Assembly: GCA_023145435.1 (NCBI GenBank)
Contig: JAGLDS010000018.1
Location: forward strand, 1-34,257
Reading direction: 5' to 3'
Length of the DNA stretch: 34,257 bases
Source of the DNA: Clostridiales bacterium
GTDB lineage: Bacteria; Bacillota; Clostridia; DUPQ01
A program made the translations under genes and the position numbers. The notes beneath the pieces were generated by a model that saw only the letters and a list, made by a program, of their open reading frames with translations, was not told the DNA's origin and ran no database searches. Positions 16,853 through 25,097 of the stretch are shown here, piece by piece; within the stretch, counting starts at the first letter, position 1; each line of letters opens with the position of its first letter.

Positions 16853-17245
16853 ATGAGTAGAAAAAAATCCAGAGAATCAGCATTTAAATTGGTTTATCAA
16901 TGCGAAATAAATAAGGATAATGTTTTGGATCAGTTAAAACAATATTATACAGAAAAGGCAACTGATAAGAAATCAAAAGAATATATCAGCCATGTTGTTC
17001 TTGGCGTTCATACTAATAAAAAGGAAATTGATTTAGAGTTAACCAAGTACTTAGCAGAAAAATGGACAATTAACCGTTTATCCAAAGTGGATTTAGCTAT
17101 ATTACGATTAGCATATTATGAAATTAAAAATGTTGATGATGTTCCTAAAGGTGTTGCTATTAATGAAGCTATTGAATTAGCAAAAATGTATTCTGATGAT
17201 AAAGCAAGTAAATTTATTAATGGAATTCTAGCTAATATATCTTAA
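16853..17245 (+). CDS. nusB: transcription antitermination factor NusB
   Basis: An all-helical 130-residue protein that binds boxA RNA with NusE (S10) in rRNA antitermination. Start MSRKKSRESAFKLVYQCEI and the C-terminal half WTINRLSKVDLAILRLAYYEI ... GVAINEAIELAKMYSDDKASKFINGIL are textbook NusB. GGAGG precedes the ATG by five bases. Four bases separate its stop from the xseA start. Confidence 0.96.
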   Translation: MSRKKSRESAFKLVYQCEINKDNVLDQLKQYYTEKATDKKSKEYISHVVLGVHTNKKEIDLELTKYLAEKWTINRLSKVDLAILRLAYYEIKNVDDVPKGVAINEAIELAKMYSDDKASKFINGILANIS

Positions 17246-17249
17246 TGCT

Positions 17250-18455
17250 ATGAATCAAAAAATTACTGTTACCCAACTAAATACAACTATCTCTCAACTG
17301 ATTTCAAATCATGAGCCATTGGCTCATGTTCTAGTTGAAGGTGAATTATCAAATTTTAAACGACATAGTTCTGGACATTTATATTTTTCTTTAAAAGACG
17401 AACGCTCACTTGTAAGATGTGTAATGTTTAGAGGACAAACAGGTAGAGTGAATTTTAATCCAATTGATGGAAATAAAGTAATTATAAAAGGGCATGTTGG
17501 TGTATATGAAAAAAATGGTTCTTATCAATTATATGTAAGCGAAATGACTCTTCATGGAGCAGGAGACTTATATTTGAAATTCGAACAATTAAAAAAGAGA
17601 CTAGCTTTAGAAGGATTGTTTGAAATAGAGCGAAAAAGAAAAATCCCTTATTTACCCTCAACCATTGGTATAATTACTTCTCCTACTGGTGCAGTTATAA
17701 AAGATATTACTAATGTTCTTGATAGACGATTTCCAAATTATAATGCAATTTTGTATCCTTCAAAAGTTCAAGGGGTAGATGCTCATAAAACAATTATTAG
17801 TGGAATAAAATATTTTAATAATTTTAGAAATGTTGATGTAATTATCATTGCAAGAGGTGGAGGCTCAATAGAAGATTTATGGCCTTTTAATGAAGAAAAT
17901 TTAGCATATGAGATTGCTTCTTCATCAATACCAATTATATCGGCTATTGGACATGAGACGGATTTTACAATTGCTGATTTTGTCGCAGACTTAAGAGCAC
18001 CAACTCCTTCAGCTGCTGCGGAATTAGTTTTACCAAATCTAGATGATATAAAAATCTATATAAAAGAGAAAAAAATACGTTTGATTACAAGTATGAAAAA
18101 TTTATTAGTTAAGAAAAAACAGCTTTTAGCATATTACGCAGATCGTCCTGTAATGAAGCGACCTGATGAATATGTAAATAAGCTACATCAACGAATTGAC
18201 CAACTTGATGATAAACTAAAGTTTCATATGAAAACTAAAATTAATTCCATTGAAAAAGACTTTGTTGTTCTTCTAGGAAAAATGCAATCACTAAGCCCTC
18301 TAGATACGATTAAAAGAGGGTACGCAGTTATCGAAACTGAAGAAAAAAAACTTATTACTTCAGTGAAGGACGTATCAAAAGATGATATTATTATTGCAAA
18401 GATGAGCGATGGAATAATTATTAGTAAAGTATTAGATAAGGAGAAAGCCAAATGA
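17250..18455 (+). CDS. xseA: exodeoxyribonuclease VII large subunit
   Basis: 401 residues: an N-terminal OB-fold DNA-binding domain (about 5-100, VLVEGELSNFKRHSSGHLYFSLKD) and a catalytic domain with GIITSPTGAVI, IIIARGGGSIEDLWPFNEE (199-216) and SAIGHETDFTIADFVADLRAPTPSAAAE (231-258). The C-terminal coiled region binds XseB. Degrades single-stranded DNA to oligonucleotides. No clear Shine-Dalgarno site precedes the ATG; a two-codon reading frame ATG-CTA-TGA (17245-17253) begins in the nusB stop and overlaps this start, so reinitiation after nusB is likely. Confidence 0.96.
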   Translation: MNQKITVTQLNTTISQLISNHEPLAHVLVEGELSNFKRHSSGHLYFSLKDERSLVRCVMFRGQTGRVNFNPIDGNKVIIKGHVGVYEKNGSYQLYVSEMTLHGAGDLYLKFEQLKKRLALEGLFEIERKRKIPYLPSTIGIITSPTGAVIKDITNVLDRRFPNYNAILYPSKVQGVDAHKTIISGIKYFNNFRNVDVIIIARGGGSIEDLWPFNEENLAYEIASSSIPIISAIGHETDFTIADFVADLRAPTPSAAAELVLPNLDDIKIYIKEKKIRLITSMKNLLVKKKQLLAYYADRPVMKRPDEYVNKLHQRIDQLDDKLKFHMKTKINSIEKDFVVLLGKMQSLSPLDTIKRGYAVIETEEKKLITSVKDVSKDDIIIAKMSDGIIISKVLDKEKAK

Positions 18456-18640
18456 AAGAGAATACATTTGAACAATTAATGGAGTTATTGTCAAAAAGCG
18501 TTTCTTTATTAGAAGGTGGCGAACTGCAATTAGAAAAAGCTATGGAAGAATATCAAAAAGGACTAAAAATCATTAAAATACTTAATGAAAGATTAGAAAC
18601 AGCAAAACAACAGTTAGAAGTTGTGGATCCTAATGAATAA
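18452..18640 (+). CDS. xseB: exodeoxyribonuclease VII small subunit
   Basis: 62 residues, helical: FEQLMELLSKSVSLLEGGELQLEKAMEEYQKGLKI followed by a second helix, the XseB hallmark. Several copies wrap one XseA. It overlaps xseA by four bases (ATGA) with AAGGAG upstream, and overlaps ispA by eight bases. Confidence 0.95.
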   Translation: MKENTFEQLMELLSKSVSLLEGGELQLEKAMEEYQKGLKIIKILNERLETAKQQLEVVDPNE

Positions 18641-19481
18641 TAGCTTATTAATTCAGTTTGAAAACCATATGATAAAAACACTAAAAGATTTTAAAGGTAT
18701 AAACCACGAGTTGTTATCTTCAATGATGTATAGTATAGAAGCTGGTGGGAAAAGAATTCGTCCACTATTATTATTAAACACAGCCCTAGCTTTACGTGGA
18801 GAAAACAATGAATCTGACTTTGTTTTTGCATGTGCCATTGAAATGATTCATACATATTCACTAATACATGATGATTTACCTTCAATGGATGATGATGATT
18901 TGCGCCGAAATATACCAACTAATCACATAAAATATGGGGAAGCAATTGCAATTTTAGCAGGTGATGGTCTATTAAATACAGCCATGGAGTTGTTAATATC
19001 TCAAATAAGTAATGAATCTACAAAAAATGCTGCAATGGTTATCGCAAGAGCTTCTGGAGCTAATGGGATGATTAGTGGACAAGCATATGATGTTAAAACA
19101 GTGGAATCTAAAGAACAATTATTAATGATGCATCAGCTAAAAACTGCTGAATTATTAAAAAGTGCTATTATGGCAGGAGCATATCTTGCAAAAGCAGATG
19201 AACAGTTAATAAATAAACTGGAAGTATTTGGAGAAAAGTTAGGTATAGCTTTTCAAATAAGTGATGATTTATTGGATGTTGAAGGTGAGGAATCACTAAT
19301 TGGAAAACCACTTAATTCTGATAAAAAAAACAATAAAAGTACATATGTAAGCTTTTATGGGTTAAACCAGTCAAAACAATTATTAAATGATACTGTGAAA
19401 CAAGCACTTGACAGTATAGAAGATCTTGGGCTAGTATATCTTGAGACGTTAGCAAAGTTTATGCTTGAAAGGAAATACTAA
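18633..19481 (+). CDS. ispA: farnesyl/geranylgeranyl diphosphate synthase (trans-polyprenyl synthase)
   Basis: 282 residues. Condenses IPP with allylic diphosphates to FPP, feeding undecaprenyl and quinone-type lipids. Motifs are GGKRIRP (38-44), the first Asp-rich motif DDLPSMDDDDLRR (80-92) and the second DDLLD (211-215) in FQISDDLLDVEGEE. The start ATG lies within the last codons of xseB; an in-frame upstream TTG would add four residues and is not favoured. In OLE-bearing bacteria ispA typically sits just upstream of the OLE RNA gene, as it does here with one gene between. Confidence 0.95.
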   Translation: MNNSLLIQFENHMIKTLKDFKGINHELLSSMMYSIEAGGKRIRPLLLLNTALALRGENNESDFVFACAIEMIHTYSLIHDDLPSMDDDDLRRNIPTNHIKYGEAIAILAGDGLLNTAMELLISQISNESTKNAAMVIARASGANGMISGQAYDVKTVESKEQLLMMHQLKTAELLKSAIMAGAYLAKADEQLINKLEVFGEKLGIAFQISDDLLDVEGEESLIGKPLNSDKKNNKSTYVSFYGLNQSKQLLNDTVKQALDSIEDLGLVYLETLAKFMLERKY

Positions 19482-19483
19482 TT

Positions 19484-19927
19484 ATGGCGTTTAAAATGTT
19501 TATTTTGGAATATAAGTTTTTCTTTGTTCCTTTTATATCTTGGTGGGCAGCACAATTATTAAAGTTTACAATTACTATTATTACAAAGAAGAGAGTGGAT
19601 TTTACGCGGTTGACAGGATCTGGAGGTATGCCAAGTTCTCATACTTCAGCTACAGTTGCACTTGCTGTTTTAATTGCTATTGAATTAGGACTTGCTTCAG
19701 TGGAATTTGCTTTAGCGCTTGCTTTTGCTTTAGTTGTTATGTATGACGCAGCAGGGGTAAGACAGTCAACTGGGAAACAAGCAAAAATTCTTAATCGTTT
19801 ATTATATCATCGAAAAGGAGAAATCCGTTTAGATGAAGAATTAAAAGAATTGATTGGACACACACCATTTGAAGTAATTGGAGGAGCAGCACTAGGGTTT
19901 ACTGTTGCTTTTTTAATTTACTTATAA
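19484..19927 (+). CDS. DUF212 / divergent PAP2-family membrane protein (YuiD-like)
   Basis: 147 residues with several hydrophobic helices. Signature blocks are TGSGGMPSSHTSATVAL (44-60) and MYDAAGVRQSTGKQA (86-100), the divergent form of the PAP2 phosphatase motif; it ends with GHTPFEVIGGAALG. Family members are putative lipid phosphatases; next to ispA and dxs a polyprenyl diphosphate substrate is an attractive guess, but unproven. The start follows the ispA stop by two bases, with a weak GGAA site inside ispA. Confidence 0.88.
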   Translation: MAFKMFILEYKFFFVPFISWWAAQLLKFTITIITKKRVDFTRLTGSGGMPSSHTSATVALAVLIAIELGLASVEFALALAFALVVMYDAAGVRQSTGKQAKILNRLLYHRKGEIRLDEELKELIGHTPFEVIGGAALGFTVAFLIYL

Positions 19928-19975
19928 GTTTTTAATATTTTTTGAAAAGAAAAATTGAGTAGATAACAACTATAT

Positions 19976-20006
19976 TTAATTTAGTATTTAAATTAATTGT
20001 TTTTTT
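19976..20006 (+). terminator. weak AT-only terminator after the ispA operon
   Basis: TTAATTT (19976-19982) can pair with AAATTAA (19990-19996), followed by TTGTTTTTTT. The stem has no GC pair, so this is tentative. The gap 19928-20156 otherwise holds two candidate promoters for the OLE RNA. Confidence 0.35.
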
Positions 20007-20020
20007 GTTAACTACATTAA

Positions 20021-20048
20021 TTGACTTTGAAACTAGAGTGCAGATAAT
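20021..20048 (+). promoter_or_regulatory. candidate upstream promoter of the OLE unit
   Basis: TTGACT (20021-20026), 16 bases, GATAAT (20043-20048). A start from here would add about 100 nt to the 5' side of the OLE RNA. Weaker case than the promoter at 20103-20130. Confidence 0.35.
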
Positions 20049-20102
20049 ATTGGTAGATTCATAGGAGAATTAATACTATCTTTGTTTTTTATTTTGATAT
20101 AT

Positions 20103-20130
20103 TTGTATTAATTAGTGAATATGATATAAT
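20103..20130 (+). promoter_or_regulatory. extended -10 promoter of the OLE RNA
   Basis: TTGTAT (20103-20108), 16 bases, TATAAT (20125-20130) preceded by TG (20122-20123), giving an extended -10. The expected start near 20137 lies about 20 bases before the closing helix of the OLE RNA. Confidence 0.6.
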
Positions 20131-20156
20131 ATTGCTCTATTGAAACTTGATTTTTT

Positions 20157-20715
20157 AATATAAGTGGCGCAGTATTCTAGTCAGTACTGTTAGTACCAAG
20201 GACGGGCCTAAAAATCCGTTAAAGAGCGTATCGATGAAGTTCCTGGTTTTGGCTTGTTACGCCCAGTTTCGGGCTGACTCCGGGAGATAAGGTTTAGGGG
20301 CACTTTACAATGGCATGTAAGGCTCGACCCCTTTTCCGTGGAGATTCTCAGCAATGAGAAGACACCCTGTTTTGCTTAATGGCAATTCAGCGTAGCTTGC
20401 CTTGAGTGAGGATGGCGGATTATAGACAGACTTGAAGGTAGTAGCTAATACTTGATAGTTATTGCTAGATGAAACCATTGCTTGCAAAAGAGGATAGGTA
20501 TTAATAAGGCTGTAGAGGAAATCTCCTAGACTGTTCCTATGGAAACATTAGAAGCATTGCAGTGTGGACTAAGTGGTAATCAGGCACAGTAACTGGTAAC
20601 ATTATTGCAAAAGATTTAAAGGGAAACCGCTATTATGGTGACAGGTAGTATCTTTTGGGGAAATCCAGCCTGACCTAAAGCCGCAAAATTTACTTTTTTT
20701 GTTGCCACTTATATT
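20157..20715 (+). ncRNA. ole: OLE RNA (Ornate Large Extremophilic RNA)
   Basis: A stretch of about 560 nt with no plausible protein, clearly richer in G and C than the flanking gaps, sits between the ispA operon and oapA-dxs. Its ends form a perfect 12-bp helix (20157-20168 with 20704-20715), and internal hairpins are plain, such as TTCTCA-GCAA-TGAGAA (20345-20360, GNRA loop) and CAGTA/TACTG near 20170. Known OLE RNAs are 550-700 nt, occur in anaerobic and alkaliphilic Firmicutes, lie in exactly this isoprenoid operon position, and form a membrane ribonucleoprotein with OapA that affects cold, alcohol and Mg2+ stress. The call rests on size, structure and context plus recalled conserved blocks; a covariance search was not possible. 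Transcript ends may extend a few bases beyond the helix. Confidence 0.9.
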
Positions 20716-20735
20716 TTATTAATCTGGAGGAGACA

Positions 20736-21326
20736 TTGGAAAGCGAGAAAATCAACATAAAGAACAGTAAAAAAACAGCTAAAAAAGCAAATGGATATAG
20801 CTGGATTTTTTATGTAACCATTATTTCATTTATTCTTTCAGCTATTTTGATTTATTCAACTTCGAAAATTTTAACAGATGTTAGTGTAATTACTGCATTT
20901 ATCATATTATTAATAATAATTTTTGTTGGTATTATTTTTGATACCATTGGGATATCAGTTGCTAGTGCTAATGTTGCAACTTTTCATTCAATGGCTGCAA
21001 AAAGGTTATATGGTGCAAAAAAGGCTATTTGGCTAGTAAATAATGCAGATAAAGTTTCTAGTTTTTGTAATGATGTCATAGGTGATATATGTGGTGTTAT
21101 ATCAGGAGCTGCTAGTGCACTAATTGTTATTGTATTGATTGTAGATATTAATCAAAGTGGAACATCGTGGCCAAATCTCATAATGGGAGGAACTGTTGCG
21201 GCAATTACTGTTGGTGGAAAAGCTATAGGTAAGAAAATTGCTTTATCAAAAGGAACAAATATAGTTTATCAAACTGGTGCGTTTCTTCAACTATTTTCAA
21301 GAAGGAAAGAACATAAGAATGGATAA
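20736..21326 (+). CDS. oapA: OLE-associated membrane protein A
   Basis: A 196-residue membrane protein directly downstream of the OLE RNA; OapA binds OLE RNA and holds it at the cell membrane. A basic N-terminus (KKTAKKA) is followed by hydrophobic helices at about 23-43, 49-78, 114-136 and 146-165, and a basic tail (SRRKEHK). The DVIGD (113-117) gives the DxxxD pattern known to be important in B. halodurans OapA. The region 69-124 (FDTIGISVASANVATFHSMAAK...) resembles the first part of the DUF21/CNNM domain of Mg2+ transport proteins; this is my reading. The start is TTG with GGAGGAG upstream. The stop overlaps dxs by eight bases. Confidence 0.9.
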   Translation: MESEKINIKNSKKTAKKANGYSWIFYVTIISFILSAILIYSTSKILTDVSVITAFIILLIIIFVGIIFDTIGISVASANVATFHSMAAKRLYGAKKAIWLVNNADKVSSFCNDVIGDICGVISGAASALIVIVLIVDINQSGTSWPNLIMGGTVAAITVGGKAIGKKIALSKGTNIVYQTGAFLQLFSRRKEHKNG

Positions 21327-23166
21327 AATTAAAATAGATTACGACAATATTTATAAAAACATTAAACAATTTGGCGATGAAGAACTTAATGTGTTACGTT
21401 ATGATATTAGAAATATATTAATGGACACTATTTCAAAAAATGGTGGTCATTTAGCATCAAACCTAGGTGTTGTAGAATTAACTATAGCTTTACATAGATG
21501 TTTTAATTTTGAGGTTGATAAGGTTATCTTTGATGTGGGACATCAATCATATACTCATAAACTATTAACAAATAGAAAAGAGCAATTTTCAACTATCAGA
21601 GAGTTCAATGGTTTATCTGGCTATCCAAAAATAACTGAGAGTAAATATGATTTTTTTAATACAGGTCACAGTTCTACTTCAATATCTGCAGCTCTTGGAT
21701 ATGCTAGAGCTGCTAAAGTAAATAAGGAAAACATATATTCTATTGCAGTTATAGGCGATGGTGCGTTAACTGGAGGGATGGCTTTTGAAGCATTAAATGA
21801 TGCTGGAATATCAGATGAAAAAATTATTGTTATTCTTAATGATAATGAAATGTCAATTACAAAAAATGTTGGAGGCTTTTCTCGCCATTTAGCAAATATA
21901 CGTTCGAAAAAAATATATTTTACAACTAATGATCGTGTTAAACGAATTGCAGAAAGTATTCCATTTATTGGGAAAGTTATTTATAAGATGATTCATAGAA
22001 TGAAAACATCTATGAAATACTTATTGACTCAAGGAGTATTTTTTGAAGAATTAGGTTTTAATTATATTGGACCGGTAGATGGGCATGATATTTCTAAAGT
22101 AAGTAGAATGCTTGAAGATGCTAAAAAAATTAATGGACCAGTATTATTACATGTTGTAACAAAAAAGGGAAAAGGGTATAAAAAAGCACAGGAATTGCCA
22201 CAATTTTATCATGGTGTTAGTCAATTTGACCTTGAAGAAGGTATAGTTTTAAACAATAAAACTACATCTTCAAAAGTAGTGGGTGATTACTTAGTAACAC
22301 TAGCTAAAGATGATGAAAAAATACAAGTTATATGTCCTGCTACAACAGTAGGGAATGGTTTATATACATTTTATAATACATATAAAGATAGATATTTTGA
22401 TGTGGGGATTGCAGAACAACATGCAGTCACACTAGCAGCTGGAATGGCACTTGGAAAATCTAAGCCCATTGTAGTAATGTATGCTACATTTTTACAGCGA
22501 GCGTATGATCAGATGTTACATGATATTTGCTTAATGAAATTACCAGTCTTATTTTTAATTGATAGGGCAGGTATTGTTGGAGCAGATGGAGAAACACATC
22601 AAGGAATTTATGATGTAGCATTATTAAGTCATATGCCATATGTTGAAATATTAGCACCTTCTAGAGAAGTTGATATACAAAAGATGATTGATTATGGTTT
22701 GGAACAAAGAAGTCATCCAGTTGTAATTAGATATGCTAAAGGAGAATGCCTAAATTATGATATAAAAGAAGAACTTGAACCATTAGGTTCATGTTATATT
22801 CAAAAAGGAACTGATGTTGTTTTATTATCATATAATAAAACATTAACACAATTAATTAGTGCTGCTAAGCAATTAGTTGGAAAAGGGATTTCTTGTTCAA
22901 TAATTGATATTAGGAGACTTAAGCCATTAAATATCGAGATAATAAAAAAAGTGATAGATCAGCATCAATTTACATTATTTGTTGAAGAATGTGTAACTGA
23001 TGGAACAATGTATCATCACTTTATTAACAAACCTAATGTTCATGGATTAAATCTAGATGGGAAACCATGTCCTCAGGGTAATTATTTACAGGTATTAAGG
23101 CATTGTAAACTTGATGAGTTGAGTATTGTTTCCTATGTTTTAGAGCATTATCAAAAAAAGGATTAG
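21319..23166 (+). CDS. dxs: 1-deoxy-D-xylulose-5-phosphate synthase
   Basis: First enzyme of the MEP isoprenoid pathway: pyruvate plus glyceraldehyde 3-phosphate to DXP, using thiamine diphosphate. 615 residues. NGGHLASNLGVVELT (41-55, catalytic His), the ThDP motif GDGALTGG (146-153) through NDNEMSI, and the catalytic Glu366 in DVGIAEQHAVTLAAGMA (361-377) are present, with the transketolase C-terminal domain after about 490. The ATG at 21319 lies inside the end of oapA with AAGGAAAG upstream; a longer frame from 21277 lies within oapA and is rejected. It forms one unit with the OLE RNA and oapA. Confidence 0.95.
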   Translation: MDKIKIDYDNIYKNIKQFGDEELNVLRYDIRNILMDTISKNGGHLASNLGVVELTIALHRCFNFEVDKVIFDVGHQSYTHKLLTNRKEQFSTIREFNGLSGYPKITESKYDFFNTGHSSTSISAALGYARAAKVNKENIYSIAVIGDGALTGGMAFEALNDAGISDEKIIVILNDNEMSITKNVGGFSRHLANIRSKKIYFTTNDRVKRIAESIPFIGKVIYKMIHRMKTSMKYLLTQGVFFEELGFNYIGPVDGHDISKVSRMLEDAKKINGPVLLHVVTKKGKGYKKAQELPQFYHGVSQFDLEEGIVLNNKTTSSKVVGDYLVTLAKDDEKIQVICPATTVGNGLYTFYNTYKDRYFDVGIAEQHAVTLAAGMALGKSKPIVVMYATFLQRAYDQMLHDICLMKLPVLFLIDRAGIVGADGETHQGIYDVALLSHMPYVEILAPSREVDIQKMIDYGLEQRSHPVVIRYAKGECLNYDIKEELEPLGSCYIQKGTDVVLLSYNKTLTQLISAAKQLVGKGISCSIIDIRRLKPLNIEIIKKVIDQHQFTLFVEECVTDGTMYHHFINKPNVHGLNLDGKPCPQGNYLQVLRHCKLDELSIVSYVLEHYQKKD

Positions 23167-23227
23167 TAAATTAACTTTTTATTGAATAGAAAATACGATA
23201 TAATATTTAAATATATGTGGGGGTTTT

Positions 23228-25051
23228 ATGAGTAAAAAACGAAAAATTCAAAAAAAATTCAATAAACTACTATTACCAATTATGGCTATTCCATTAGTGT
23301 CATTAATCATGTATGCATATCAAATTGTTTATACTGAAGAATTTATGGCACTAAATATTTCTGATGGCTTAGGGTATTTTGATATTTTTGCATTTTGGAA
23401 AATGGTAGCCATTTGTGTTTTAGCAGTATATATGCTTATTAGTATAGTATTACGAATTGATAGTTTTACAATTTTTCGCGAAAAAGTATATAAAAAAATC
23501 TATATTGCTTTAGGACTTTATTTATTCTTTATTGTTTTATCAATTATATTTTCAGAATTTACTAATTTTTCACTAATTGGGATGTTTGAACGGTTTGAAG
23601 GTGGATTAGTTTTTATATCATATTTAATATATGTATATTTTACTTCACAAGTGATTAATGATGAAGATGATCTTAAGTACATTGCATATTCAATATTGAC
23701 AGGTTCAACAATTATTGTAACTATTGCTTTTTTTCAAGCATTAAAGTTAGATGTTATGACAACTCATTTTTTCTATAATCTTATTGGTCTTAGTCAAGCT
23801 GAGAATATTAGTTCTAATTTTTCTGCAGGTTGGGCATATAGTACACTCTATAATCCTAACTATCTTGGACAATATTTATCACTGTTAATTCCTGTATTTG
23901 CAGGAATTCTTGTCTTTTTTAATGAAAAGAAAATTCGTATATTTACAGGAACGCTTATTGTTATAAGTATAGTATCGTTATATGCATCCCATACCAATTC
24001 GGCCATACTTGGACTCTTACTTGGTATAGTGTTTTTTGCATTAATGAATTTACCATTTGTATTTAGACATAAATTACTTAAAATTTCATTTATTGCTTTA
24101 GTAGTAGCTGGCGTGCTTTTGATAACTGGAGCTTTCTTAGGTGTACTAGGAAGCAGAATAGAACAGTTTATGCTTGATCAAGTGGGGATTAGTACTGGCA
24201 ATAAAGAAGTTGATGATTATGTGCTTGATATTCAAGTAGAAAAAAATAAAGTTGAAATTGAAACCAACTTATATACATTAAAGATGTTTGTTTATAATGC
24301 AGAAGAACCTGATCAATTTTACATATTTTTTAGAGATGAAAATGATGAACCATTAAACTATAATATTAATGACTTTATTATTAGATTTGTAGATAAAAAT
24401 AAAGACAAGAGGTTTATTATTAGAATTCAAAATGATAATACCATTGATTTCATAATGAAAAATAAATTTGGCAATTTTAGTAATTTTATTAGATTTGCAT
24501 ATAGTTTTGATGAAGGTTTTTTAGGAGTAATTGGACCTAATGATACAATTATAAAAGAAGTGAAACCAAATAATATGCCAAAAAATTTAATTGGGTATGA
24601 AAAATTATTTTCAAGAAGGTTATATATTTGGGCAGTAACAGTCAAAAATTTAAATGACAATATAATTGTGGGAGATGGACCAGATACTTTTAGAGTTACA
24701 TTCGATCAATTTGATGTATTAGGAAAAGTAAATATGGAACATCAACCATTTATAGTAGTTGATAAACCACATAATATGTTTTTGCAAATAGCACAAGGTA
24801 CTGGAGTTCTCTCGCTAATTGCATTTCTTGCCATGTTAGGACTTTATATTGTATGGTCAATAAAATTGTATTGGAATATTGATTATAAAAGAGATGTTAA
24901 AATATTTGGATTATCTATTACATCAGGTATAGTTGCATTTCTTGGCTCATCTTTGTTTATTGATAGTAATGTGTCAGTTTCACCACAGTTTTATATGCTT
25001 CTTGGTGTTGGACTGGCAATCAACCTAATGATTAATAAAAAAAACTGGTAA
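23228..25051 (+). CDS. O-antigen ligase-family (Wzy_C) polytopic membrane protein
   Basis: 607 residues with about eleven membrane helices. O-antigen ligase/polymerase signatures are YNPNYLGQYLSLLIP (208-222), HTNSAILGLLLG (255-266), SRRLYIWAVTVKNL (462-475), VGDGPDTF (481-488) and KPHNMFLQIAQGTG (513-526). Between two helices (about 309-461) lies a large hydrophilic, beta-rich insert, probably outside the cell. Likely ligates or polymerises an exported glycan, for example a wall polysaccharide or protein glycan. GTGGGGG precedes the ATG; a TATAAT at 23199-23204 may be a promoter -10 with a poor -35. No other glycan genes are adjacent. Confidence 0.85.
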   Translation: MSKKRKIQKKFNKLLLPIMAIPLVSLIMYAYQIVYTEEFMALNISDGLGYFDIFAFWKMVAICVLAVYMLISIVLRIDSFTIFREKVYKKIYIALGLYLFFIVLSIIFSEFTNFSLIGMFERFEGGLVFISYLIYVYFTSQVINDEDDLKYIAYSILTGSTIIVTIAFFQALKLDVMTTHFFYNLIGLSQAENISSNFSAGWAYSTLYNPNYLGQYLSLLIPVFAGILVFFNEKKIRIFTGTLIVISIVSLYASHTNSAILGLLLGIVFFALMNLPFVFRHKLLKISFIALVVAGVLLITGAFLGVLGSRIEQFMLDQVGISTGNKEVDDYVLDIQVEKNKVEIETNLYTLKMFVYNAEEPDQFYIFFRDENDEPLNYNINDFIIRFVDKNKDKRFIIRIQNDNTIDFIMKNKFGNFSNFIRFAYSFDEGFLGVIGPNDTIIKEVKPNNMPKNLIGYEKLFSRRLYIWAVTVKNLNDNIIVGDGPDTFRVTFDQFDVLGKVNMEHQPFIVVDKPHNMFLQIAQGTGVLSLIAFLAMLGLYIVWSIKLYWNIDYKRDVKIFGLSITSGIVAFLGSSLFIDSNVSVSPQFYMLLGVGLAINLMINKKNW

Positions 25052-25055
25052 GTTA

Positions 25056-25084
25056 TTGACAGTCATATGCATTTAATTTATAAT
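25056..25084 (+). promoter_or_regulatory. consensus promoter of tRNA-Trp
   Basis: TTGACA (25056-25061), 17 bases, TATAAT (25079-25084): a perfect sigma-A consensus, about 13 bases before the mature tRNA 5' end. Confidence 0.88.
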
Positions 25085-25097
25085 CAAGAAAGCGCCT

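Noticed and set aside
20305-20487. A 60-codon minus-strand reading frame within the OLE region
   Set aside because: It lies wholly in the structured RNA, has no ribosome binding site or family resemblance, and runs opposite to all neighbouring signals.
21277-21318. Upstream start for dxs
   Set aside because: It overlaps the oapA membrane-protein tail and has no ribosome binding site; the ATG at 21319 begins the normal Dxs N-terminus.
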